A stretch of DNA of 5,593 bases from Candidatus Cloacimonadota bacterium (GTDB lineage: Bacteria; Cloacimonadota; Cloacimonadia; JGIOTU-2). Positions 1 through 5,593 of this stretch are shown here, one piece after another. A program made the position numbers and the translations under genes. The DNA lies in assembly GCA_030628975.1 (NCBI GenBank), contig DAOVPZ010000085.1, positions 1 through 5,593 of the forward strand, in the 5' to 3' direction. How positions within the stretch are numbered: position 1 is the first letter of the stretch; each line of letters begins with the position of its first letter. The notes beneath the pieces were generated by a model. The model was not told where the DNA came from, made no database searches, and saw only the letters and a list, made by a program, of their open reading frames with translations.

Positions 1-65
1 AGACGCACTGGACTCAAAATCCAGCACCGTTTTACGGTATGCCGGTTCGAGTCCGGCCTTCGGCA
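1..65 (+). tRNA. tRNA-Leu (anticodon CAA), 5' end cut off by the window
   Basis: Seen: an anticodon stem CTGGA (8-12) pairs with TCCAG (20-24) around the loop CTCAAAA (13-19), giving anticodon CAA at 15-17, which reads leucine codon UUG. A long variable arm, ACCGT (26-30) pairing with ACGGT (34-38), makes this a class II tRNA. The T arm is GCCGG (41-45), loop TTCGAGT, CCGGC (53-57). The 3' acceptor strand CTTCGGC (58-64) is followed by A65, the discriminator base expected for tRNA-Leu. The acceptor 5' strand and most of the D arm lie before the window. CCA is not encoded (TTA follows), so a CCA-adding enzyme is required. No hairpin plus T-run terminator follows. Confidence 0.95.
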
Positions 66-103
66 TTAGAAATGCAAAACTTAGGAGTTATGATATTGTA
101 TCT

Positions 104-113
104 TGCTATATAA
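104..113 (+). promoter_or_regulatory. Weak candidate promoter (extended -10) before the porV-like gene
   Basis: TGCTATATAA contains a TGn extension and a TATATA -10-like hexamer (107-112). There is no good -35 at 16-18 nt upstream; the best-spaced hexamer is GGAGTT at 84-89. A start near 119 would leave a leader of about 90 nt. AT-rich DNA gives such matches by chance, so this is tentative; read-through from the tRNA is the alternative. Confidence 0.22.
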
Positions 114-194
114 CCATAAAATTGCGTTTCTTGCGCTAATTTGCTTCATGTTTTAGTAGTAGATGAATTTATTAAATTACTAAAAAAATTATCT

Positions 195-200
195 AAGGAG
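195..200 (+). promoter_or_regulatory. Strong Shine-Dalgarno of the porV-like gene
   Basis: AAGGAG lies 8 nt before the ATG at 209, which is ideal spacing, and fixes the start of the porV-like gene. It also shows that the host uses Shine-Dalgarno initiation, which typical Bacteroidota largely do not. Confidence 0.85.
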
Positions 201-208
201 ATCAAAAA

Positions 209-1291
209 ATGAATAGAAAAAGTAAACTAATCCTATCTTTTGGATTATTTATAACCTTAATACTCATTTCTGCAATGCCAGGCTATTCTTTATCAGAAGC
301 AACTTGCATATTCCTTCTTATTGAACCAGGCTCTCGTCCTGGAGGAATGGGTCACTCATATGTTTCAATAGCAGAAGGTGGAATTGCTTCATGGTGGAAT
401 CCTGGCGGACTCGCTTTTATTAAAAGCTCTGATATTGATTTAATGCATACAAATTGGTTTGGCGATGTTATTGATGATATATATTATGAATATCTCGGTT
501 ATGCGCAGTATTTGGAAGGGATCGGGACATTTGGTTTAAATATTACTTATTTGACCTATGGTGAACAGGCTGCTTATGATGTTGAAGGAAACCCATTAGA
601 AAAATTTGAAAGTTATGAAATTGCAGTAGGAGCTTCCTATGGAACTGAAATTTGGCGAGACTTAGGATTAGGTATAAATCTTAAAGGTATAATCAGCGGA
701 TTGTGCCCTTTAATAGAAGGCCTTGAAATGACAGGAGAGGGAGTAGGATATACATTCGTAATTGATCTGGGAGTATTAAAAAGAAACTTCATCATACCTA
801 AACTATCTTTTGGAGTGAATCTACAAAACTTTGGACCAGATATGACTTATGCTAATTCTGAAAATAGCCAACCAATGCCTTTAAATCTAAGGCTTGGATT
901 TTCATACAAAATTCTTGATTCAAAATACAATAAGTTAATTGCTTCAGTAGATATTAATAAAATGCTTGTTAATCCAAATGATCCTTTATGGAAAAGATGG
1001 TTCACTTCATTGTACGACGATGGCACTAAAAATTATAAGTGGTGGAAGTATGAGTATGAACTTGATTCAATGATAGAAAATATTGGAATTGAATACAAAT
1101 ATTATAATCTTATCTCATTACGGGTTGGTTATATTTATGACAAAGCTGGACATATTACAGGTGTATCATTTGGTGGCGGTATAAGCTACGAATTTTCCAA
1201 GGGAAAAGAAATATCATTTGATTTTGCTCTTCAAGAGGCTGGTGAACTTACAGATAATAATAAAACCTTCTCTCTTGGAGTGAAATTCTAA
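209..1291 (+). CDS. porV: PorV-like outer-membrane protein of the type IX secretion system
   Basis: A 360-residue protein resembling PorV (also called LptO), the FadL-like outer-membrane beta-barrel that binds T9SS cargo and carries it from the translocon to the surface attachment complex. Seen: a signal peptide at residues 1 to ~27 (basic NRKSK, then a hydrophobic run). The N-terminal motif GSRPGGMG (41-48) and the NPGGLA stretch (64-69) are typical of the PorV/PorQ family. Alternating amphipathic strands follow, with LQNFGPDMTY (205-214), a PLNLRLGFSYK stretch, KLIASVDINKMLV and SLRVGY (303-308), an order I recall from PorV. The C-terminal residue is Phe, in a final strand ending LGVKF, as barrel assembly requires. 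Length is close to the usual ~380. It is followed by a T9SS-type cargo gene. The PorV/PorQ family has many paralogues, so this may be a cargo-specific copy rather than the core shuttle. Family membership comes from motif recall, not a search. Confidence 0.85.
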   Translation: MNRKSKLILSFGLFITLILISAMPGYSLSEATCIFLLIEPGSRPGGMGHSYVSIAEGGIASWWNPGGLAFIKSSDIDLMHTNWFGDVIDDIYYEYLGYAQYLEGIGTFGLNITYLTYGEQAAYDVEGNPLEKFESYEIAVGASYGTEIWRDLGLGINLKGIISGLCPLIEGLEMTGEGVGYTFVIDLGVLKRNFIIPKLSFGVNLQNFGPDMTYANSENSQPMPLNLRLGFSYKILDSKYNKLIASVDINKMLVNPNDPLWKRWFTSLYDDGTKNYKWWKYEYELDSMIENIGIEYKYYNLISLRVGYIYDKAGHITGVSFGGGISYEFSKGKEISFDFALQEAGELTDNNKTFSLGVKF

Positions 1292-1359
1292 TTGCATAAC
1301 CTTAATAAATATTCAATAATCCCTTCTTCACAAATATTGTTCTGTTGCAAAAATCTTGA

Positions 1360-1368
1360 TGATATAAT
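1360..1368 (+). promoter_or_regulatory. Extended -10 promoter for the M6 protease gene
   Basis: TGATATAAT is a perfect extended -10 (TGn plus consensus TATAAT at 1363-1368). No -35 is well spaced: TTGCAA (1345-1350) is only 12 nt away and TTGTTC (1337-1342) is 20 nt away, but extended -10 promoters can work without one. Transcription would start near 1375, leaving a leader of roughly 18-24 nt, so the protease and following gene could be expressed independently of porV. Confidence 0.45.
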
Positions 1369-1387
1369 TATTTAATACGATTTTATT

Positions 1388-1391
1388 GGAG
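1388..1391 (+). promoter_or_regulatory. Ribosome binding site GGAG that makes the protease start ambiguous
   Basis: GGAG ends one base before the TTG at 1393, too close for normal initiation there. An in-frame ATT at 1399-1401 lies 7 nt downstream, the ideal distance. No in-frame ATG or GTG occurs between the upstream stop (TGA at 1360-1362) and the signal peptide. The real start is therefore TTG with poor spacing, a rare ATT, or an ATG lost through mutation or sequencing error. Confidence 0.5.
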
Positions 1392-1392
1392 A

Positions 1393-4300
1393 TTGAATAT
1401 TAACACAAAAAGTGTATCTTTAAAAAACTCAATAATAATATTTTTAATAATTCTTTTTATCTTTCCAGTTTTAACTATATGCAAAACAAATAATATCAAA
1501 ATTATAAAAAAAGAATATCCTTATACGAGGGAAAAATCAAGACAGATTAAACCATTACCAAATATTTATAGAGAAAGATTTCAAAAATTCCCCAAACCAG
1601 ATGAGATTTATAGAAAAACAAGAAAAGATTATGAAGTTAATCTTCTTGTGTTACTTGTTGATTTTGTTAAAGAGATAGATGATGACACAAAAACAACTGG
1701 AAATGGCAAATTCGATTTTAGCAATTATGATTATTTTGAAGTTGATGGTGTAAAAGATTCTATACAAACAATTGGTTCTCCTCCTCATGATTCCACATAT
1801 TTTCATCAATGTATAATTGCAATGCAATACTATTATCAGACTGCAAGCTTGGGTGTTTTGAACTCATTCGATCCAATAAGACCTATCAATTTTCATTTCA
1901 AGATCTTTCCTCATCAAGCAGATACTGCATATCATCTTCCTCACAAGATGGCTTATTACAATCCTGATACCGAAGATTGGGATTTAAAAATTGAAAGGTT
2001 TTATGAATTTTTCCGGGATGCAATAACATCTGCAGATACAATAAATTTTTCTCAAACACCTGATATAATATTTTCAGATTATAATCATATTATAATCATT
2101 CATGCTGGTTCGGATTGGCAACATGATGTATTCTGGGATACTCCCTGTGACATTCCAGGAATGTTCATCCACTTTGACAAAGAGGAAGACTTTATACCAG
2201 TTAATGACAGCACCTACTTTATTGAATGTGCTGCAATTATTCCTGAGACTATTTCACAAGATTTTTATATTAGTGGTAGTGGGCTAAATGGATGTGGTGC
2301 AATAAATGGAGAATTGTTTCATGAGTTTGGACATAGTCTTGGATTTGTGGATTTATATAATACTGTAACCTGGGGTCATGGTGCTGGTTTATGGGATATT
2401 ATGGATTATGGTGGATTTGGCACCGCTACAATTCTCGATACAGCCCGAACTCAATATATTAACATAGAGGGAGTACTACCGACTTTACCATCAGCCTGGT
2501 CAAGAATGCTTGTTTGGGGAGATGAATTTATTTCATCCGGTAAATGTATTGTATTAACCTCTCCTGGAGATATTTCAATTGACGCTGCTGAATTACCTTA
2601 TACTCCAAACCCTCAATTTATCAAAATTCCAATCAATGATAAAGAATATTTCCTCCTAGAAAACCGCGAGACGGATTTAGACCCACATGGTCCCCCTGAT
2701 ATATTATGTTGGCAGGATACAAACTTTGTAATACGAGTTCCACTGTATCCAGCAAAACATGGAACTGAAGATATCAGCTATGAATATGATTATTTTCTAC
2801 CTACTTATGACCCATATCTTGAAGCTGAGACAAATGGAGGACTCTGTATATGGCATATTGATGATTATGTGATTTATGATGAAATTGTATATGTTGATGG
2901 TAAGCCATACAGCAGATTTGAATCCAATACTGTAAATGGAAGAACCCGCCGAAGAGGTGTCCGAATGGTTGAAGCAGATGGTATCTGGGATATTGGAAAT
3001 CCTAACTCATATTATTCAGTTGGATGTGCATACGATCCTTTTTTCAAAACAAAACCTGGTTTCTGGACTCCAACCGATACCAATAGATTTCATAATTATC
3101 ATTTTGGACCTTCAACAAAACCAAATTCTTTCACTAATGAAGGTATAAACTCTTTAATTGAAATTCTTAATATTAGTAATTATGGAACCACAATGAGTTT
3201 TACATTCCAATATCAATTGTATGACGATATTGTTTCCATTATACCTGAAAATAAATTCAATCCTGAGAATGAGATTTTATTTTTTGACGAACCAATATTT
3301 TACTCAAAGAATATTGCTTTTGCTTCAGACTCAGTGCTTTATGTGAACAATGACATTTTTGGAGATTTCACTTATCATTTTAATAAAAGAATATCTCAAC
3401 CCTTCTCTTTATTAAAAAGGGAAACAGATAATTTTATCATAGTTGCATTTGAAGACTCAATTGCGTTAGTAAATTTTAACCTACTTAATTACCCACCTCT
3501 TAGTTCATTTGGAACATACACCAATGATATAATATCAGACTCCCCTATTGCTCTTTCAGAAGATGAAATATTAGTGCCAACAGAGAGTTTTATAACAATA
3601 TACAAAATAGAAAATAGCAATCTATTCTTTCGTAAAGAGATACAAGCAAATAATCCTAAAATTGCTTATAATAACTCTCGAGAAGAGATTGTCATTTTAA
3701 ACAAGCCTAACATTATTGCAATTTATGACACAACATTATCAATTATTTCAGAATTTTCTATCTCATCAAGTTTGGGGGAACTTTATCCAGTAATTGAAAA
3801 TAGAAATTCAACTCAAATCATTTACTTTCAGGATGAAATTGGTTCTATTTTCAAGATTGAAGAAAATGAACTCGAGAAAATTTTTATTGGTGAAAACTAT
3901 AATTTTAATGAAATCTCTAATATTGCTCTTGGTGATGTGAATAACGATGGTATACATGATATTGTATTTACAGCAGATAATACGATCTATGCAATTCAAC
4001 CCAATGGTGCATTATTAAAAAATTTTCCTATACAGCCCAATGCAGTTAATTACTCATCATCAGTTTCACCAATAATTGGAAAATTATTACTGCCTGATAA
4101 TATATCTATCTTTTTGCCAACTGCATCAAATTGGACGCAAGCTATTTCTGAAGATTGCGAAATAGTGCCTAAATATTGCTTTTCATTAGGATATTCAAAA
4201 TCATCATCATATATGAGACAGGAAGATAATTCAACATATATTTATTTTCCAGTATCGGACTCAATAATAAAAATTTTCTCGTTTAATAATGAAGTAATCG

Positions 4301-4656
4301 AGGAATCTAAAGTTTACTGGAATGGTTACAAAAACGGACCAGAAAGATGGAGTTGTTTAAATGCAATAACACAAGGAAAACCAGACTCAACAGAATATCT
4401 TAAAATTATTGCATTCCCAAATCCTGGTGAAAAAGGTGAGGTAAGAATTAGAATAAATTCACCAGAAAATACCAACTCAAGTTGTAAGATATATACCTTA
4501 TCAGCAAAGCTACTTTTTAAAGATGAGAAAGAAATCCAAGCAGACAGAAACAATGAATATTTTTGGAATATTGATAAAATTTCTTCTGGAATTTATTTTG
4601 CAATTGTGAAAGTTGGCGAACAGAAGAAATTAATTAAGATAGGAATCGCAAAATGA
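1393..4656 (+). CDS. Secreted M6-family zinc metalloprotease with beta-propeller-like region and T9SS sorting domain
   Basis: A 1087-residue secreted peptidase (numbered from TTG 1393; the start may be ATT 1399). Seen in order: hydrophobic signal at about 12-30 (Cys30 follows LTI, a poor lipobox); basic propeptide-like stretch to ~80; LLVLLVDF (84-91), opening the catalytic domain. The zinc motif HEFGH (310-314) extends as HExxHxxGxxD with Gly317 and Asp320, followed by LY and then GLWDIM (332-337), as in the M6 (immune inhibitor A-like) family. Other M6 landmarks are EYFLLENRE (418-426), GGLCIWHIDD (482-491) and RRGVRMVEADG (520-530). All expected catalytic residues are present, so it should be active. 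Residues ~640-990 hold short beta repeats suggesting a propeller, with one DVNNDGIHD calcium-type loop (848-856). Residues ~1004-1087 begin AFPNPG and end SSGIYFAIVKVG...KIGIAK, a T9SS type A sorting domain. It is probably released or anchored at the cell surface; substrate unknown. Confidence 0.9.
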   Translation: MNINTKSVSLKNSIIIFLIILFIFPVLTICKTNNIKIIKKEYPYTREKSRQIKPLPNIYRERFQKFPKPDEIYRKTRKDYEVNLLVLLVDFVKEIDDDTKTTGNGKFDFSNYDYFEVDGVKDSIQTIGSPPHDSTYFHQCIIAMQYYYQTASLGVLNSFDPIRPINFHFKIFPHQADTAYHLPHKMAYYNPDTEDWDLKIERFYEFFRDAITSADTINFSQTPDIIFSDYNHIIIIHAGSDWQHDVFWDTPCDIPGMFIHFDKEEDFIPVNDSTYFIECAAIIPETISQDFYISGSGLNGCGAINGELFHEFGHSLGFVDLYNTVTWGHGAGLWDIMDYGGFGTATILDTARTQYINIEGVLPTLPSAWSRMLVWGDEFISSGKCIVLTSPGDISIDAAELPYTPNPQFIKIPINDKEYFLLENRETDLDPHGPPDILCWQDTNFVIRVPLYPAKHGTEDISYEYDYFLPTYDPYLEAETNGGLCIWHIDDYVIYDEIVYVDGKPYSRFESNTVNGRTRRRGVRMVEADGIWDIGNPNSYYSVGCAYDPFFKTKPGFWTPTDTNRFHNYHFGPSTKPNSFTNEGINSLIEILNISNYGTTMSFTFQYQLYDDIVSIIPENKFNPENEILFFDEPIFYSKNIAFASDSVLYVNNDIFGDFTYHFNKRISQPFSLLKRETDNFIIVAFEDSIALVNFNLLNYPPLSSFGTYTNDIISDSPIALSEDEILVPTESFITIYKIENSNLFFRKEIQANNPKIAYNNSREEIVILNKPNIIAIYDTTLSIISEFSISSSLGELYPVIENRNSTQIIYFQDEIGSIFKIEENELEKIFIGENYNFNEISNIALGDVNNDGIHDIVFTADNTIYAIQPNGALLKNFPIQPNAVNYSSSVSPIIGKLLLPDNISIFLPTASNWTQAISEDCEIVPKYCFSLGYSKSSSYMRQEDNSTYIYFPVSDSIIKIFSFNNEVIEESKVYWNGYKNGPERWSCLNAITQGKPDSTEYLKIIAFPNPGEKGEVRIRINSPENTNSSCKIYTLSAKLLFKDEKEIQADRNNEYFWNIDKISSGIYFAIVKVGEQKKLIKIGIAK

Positions 4657-4717
4657 TATGCCAGCTAAGGAATTTATTCCATAGTTTATATAAAAAGCCA
4701 AACATGGATATTCCAAA

Positions 4718-5416
4718 ATGAAAAAAAGAATTGTTTATACTTGTATCATTACCTTTTTTATTTTCTCTTCCCTTTCTGCACAACAACTTAAATCAAAAAC
4801 AAAATCTGCTTTTTTATCTGTATTAGTTCCGGGTGCAGGAGAATTTTATTCAAATAATAAAACCTCTGGTTTTATCAGTCTTGCATCTGAGACTATACTC
4901 TGGCTCGGATATTTTGGATTTTTAGAACAAGCAAGATGGGCAGAAAGAGACTACAAAAAGTATGCTTCAGCCTATTCTGGAAGTAATGCAACAAAATGTA
5001 GTGATGAATACTACCGCCATCTTCAACATTATTATTCCAGTGAAGAATATAATAACAATGTAGAAATTTATGCAAGATATGGACTTTATTATGGTGGTTG
5101 GACTATAGAAGAATTTGATGAGTTTTGTGAAAAATATCTTTATGTCAACGATGAAGCCTGGGAATGGGAATCAAAAGATATCTGGTATAGATATGGTGAA
5201 CTAAGACGAGAGAAAAACAAATTTAAGATAATGGCAAAATTCACTATTGGTGCGATGATTATGAATAGAGTTATAAGTATGATTAAAGCCGTCCGTTCTG
5301 TTCATAGCTATAACAAGAAAATATCACAAAAAAATTCAAGTTTATTTGGAAAATTTCATTTTGGATTTGAGCCTAATAGTCAAAAATTAACCTTTTATCT
5401 AGAAAAAAAATTCTAA
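4718..5416 (+). CDS. DUF5683-like small envelope protein of unknown function
   Basis: A 232-residue protein. Seen: a clear signal peptide with likely cleavage at SLSA|QQ (after residue 21); the motif FLSVLVPGAGEFY (32-44), the PGxGxxY signature I associate with DUF5683; a hydrophobic stretch at ~50-68; a Tyr/Trp-rich polar middle (~70-166) ending in an AWEWES...YRYGELRREK pattern; and a second amphipathic or hydrophobic segment with MNRVISMIKAVRSV (182-195). The C-terminus resembles a beta-strand ending in Phe (LTFYLEKKF), suggesting outer-membrane association. The ATG has only a weak GGA (4706-4708) 9 nt upstream. It starts 61 nt after the protease stop with no clear terminator or promoter between, so co-transcription is likely. 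Function is unknown; a helper for the preceding secreted protease is only a guess from position. Confidence 0.75.
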   Translation: MKKRIVYTCIITFFIFSSLSAQQLKSKTKSAFLSVLVPGAGEFYSNNKTSGFISLASETILWLGYFGFLEQARWAERDYKKYASAYSGSNATKCSDEYYRHLQHYYSSEEYNNNVEIYARYGLYYGGWTIEEFDEFCEKYLYVNDEAWEWESKDIWYRYGELRREKNKFKIMAKFTIGAMIMNRVISMIKAVRSVHSYNKKISQKNSSLFGKFHFGFEPNSQKLTFYLEKKF

Positions 5417-5477
5417 ATTAAATATGAGCTTACTATCAAAACCATTAAACTGGTTAAACGTGGTTGTTTGCTATATT

Positions 5478-5497
5478 CCCACAACTGAAGTTGTGGG
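5478..5497 (+). repeat. Palindrome copy 1 (8-bp stem, TGAA loop)
   Basis: CCCACAACTGAAGTTGTGGG is a perfect palindrome: an 8-bp stem CCCACAAC/GTTGTGGG closes the loop TGAA. No T-run follows (TTGCTAAC), so it is not a canonical intrinsic terminator, though it could protect the transcript 3' end. Confidence 0.85.
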
Positions 5498-5526
5498 TTG
5501 CTAACTTGCTATTAATTAGTTGATTA

Positions 5527-5548
5527 GCCCACAGTTTCAACTGTGGGC
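5527..5548 (-). repeat. Palindrome copy 2, opposite orientation
   Basis: The core at 5528-5547, CCCACAGTTTCAACTGTGGG, is flanked by G5527 and C5548, which extend the pairing to a 9-bp stem around loop TTCA on the plus strand (TGAA on the minus strand). Read on the minus strand, it matches copy 1 at 16 of 20 positions. No T-run follows on either strand. Confidence 0.85.
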
Positions 5549-5593
5549 AATCTATACAAAATAACTAATTTTAACCCCTTTTCATCCTTCGTA

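Larger units (their letters stand above)
5467..5560. repeat. REPIN-like element: two related palindromes in inverted orientation
   Basis: The two arms (about 5467-5505 and 5522-5560) are copies of one ~38-nt unit facing each other. Shared parts, read along the first arm: TTTG-TATA-ATT outer flank (TTTGCTATATT at 5467-5477; the complement of AATCTATACAAA at 5549-5560), a 20-nt palindrome, then GCTAA or CTAA on the inner side (5500-5504; complement of 5524-5527). The centre falls on ATTAAT (5511-5516). This architecture matches REP doublets (REPINs) moved by IS200-like REP-associated tyrosine transposases; no such gene is in the window. The element lies 50 nt after the last gene and could also stabilise the mRNA 3' end. 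Confidence 0.7.

Noticed and set aside
90..113. 7-codon reading frame after AGGAG (83-87), a possible leader peptide before porV
   Set aside because: The AGGAG is only 2 nt from the ATG, there is no attenuator hairpin downstream, and the peptide has no run of regulatory codons.
2102..3148. Two short plus-strand reading frames (2102-2287 and 2936-3148) inside the protease gene
   Set aside because: They lie in another frame of a clearly coding gene with intact M6 motifs, and their translations look like no family.
4669..4680. Small inverted repeat GGAATTTATTCC between the protease and the DUF5683-like gene
   Set aside because: A 5-bp arm with a 2-nt gap in AT-rich DNA is weak; no promoter elements are placed around it, so calling an operator or terminator is unsupported.
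4704..4721. 5-codon frame ATG GAT ATT CCA AAA TGA overlapping the start of the DUF5683-like gene
   Set aside because: An ATGA-type overlap suggests coupling, but the mini-frame has no ribosome binding site of its own and is short enough to be chance.
3808..5075. Three minus-strand reading frames (3808-3999, 4326-4553, 4893-5075)
   Set aside because: They are antisense to strongly supported genes; their lengths are expected by chance and they show no family features.
5440..5464. Small hairpin AACCA/TGGTT and direct repeat TTAAAC (5445, 5454) after the last gene
   Set aside because: The 5-bp stem is weak with no T-run; the repeats are too short to distinguish from chance.
5478..5548. The two palindromes as a two-unit CRISPR array
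   Set aside because: They are in opposite orientation, are full palindromes, and number only two; CRISPR repeats would be direct and near-identical.
5478..5548. The palindromes as intrinsic terminators
   Set aside because: Neither stem is followed by a T-run on either strand; the shared flanks and compensatory changes fit a repeat family better.

Overview
The window is AT-rich DNA that looks like bacterial chromosome. It holds the 3' part of a leucine tRNA, then three genes in the same direction, then a short palindromic repeat element; nothing is encoded on the minus strand. The genes point to the type IX secretion system (T9SS). The first matches PorV, the outer-membrane shuttle protein. 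The second is a large secreted M6-family zinc metalloprotease whose last ~80 residues look like a T9SS type A sorting domain. The third is a small DUF5683-like envelope protein. T9SS restricts the host mainly to the Bacteroidota/FCB superphylum and related candidate phyla. A strong Shine-Dalgarno before porV, a tRNA with no encoded CCA, and the PorV + M6 protease + DUF5683 gene content fit an uncultured lineage such as WOR-3/Stahlbacteria, Cloacimonadota or Marinimicrobia better than a typical Bacteroidota. That placement is an inference.

Layout: tRNA-Leu(CAA), partial, 1-65. A 143-nt spacer (66-208) has a weak promoter candidate and a good ribosome binding site. porV-like gene, 209-1291. A 101-nt spacer (1292-1392) has a consensus extended -10 promoter. 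M6 metalloprotease, about 1393-4656, with an uncertain non-ATG start. A 61-nt spacer. DUF5683-like gene, 4718-5416. A 177-nt tail (5417-5593) carries two closely related hairpins in opposite orientation at 5467-5560; I see nothing I can name in 5561-5593. No gene-free stretch exceeds 300 nt.

Proposed working: the protease is made with an N-terminal Sec signal and reaches the periplasm. Its C-terminal domain would be recognised by the T9SS translocon, and PorV would carry it to the cell surface for attachment or release. Placing a PorV-like shuttle directly before a T9SS cargo suggests a dedicated shuttle-substrate pair. The DUF5683-like protein may share the transcript, but its role is unknown. 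The most unusual non-coding item is the hairpin pair, whose two copies differ by compensatory base-pair changes, as expected of a mobile REP/REPIN-type element.
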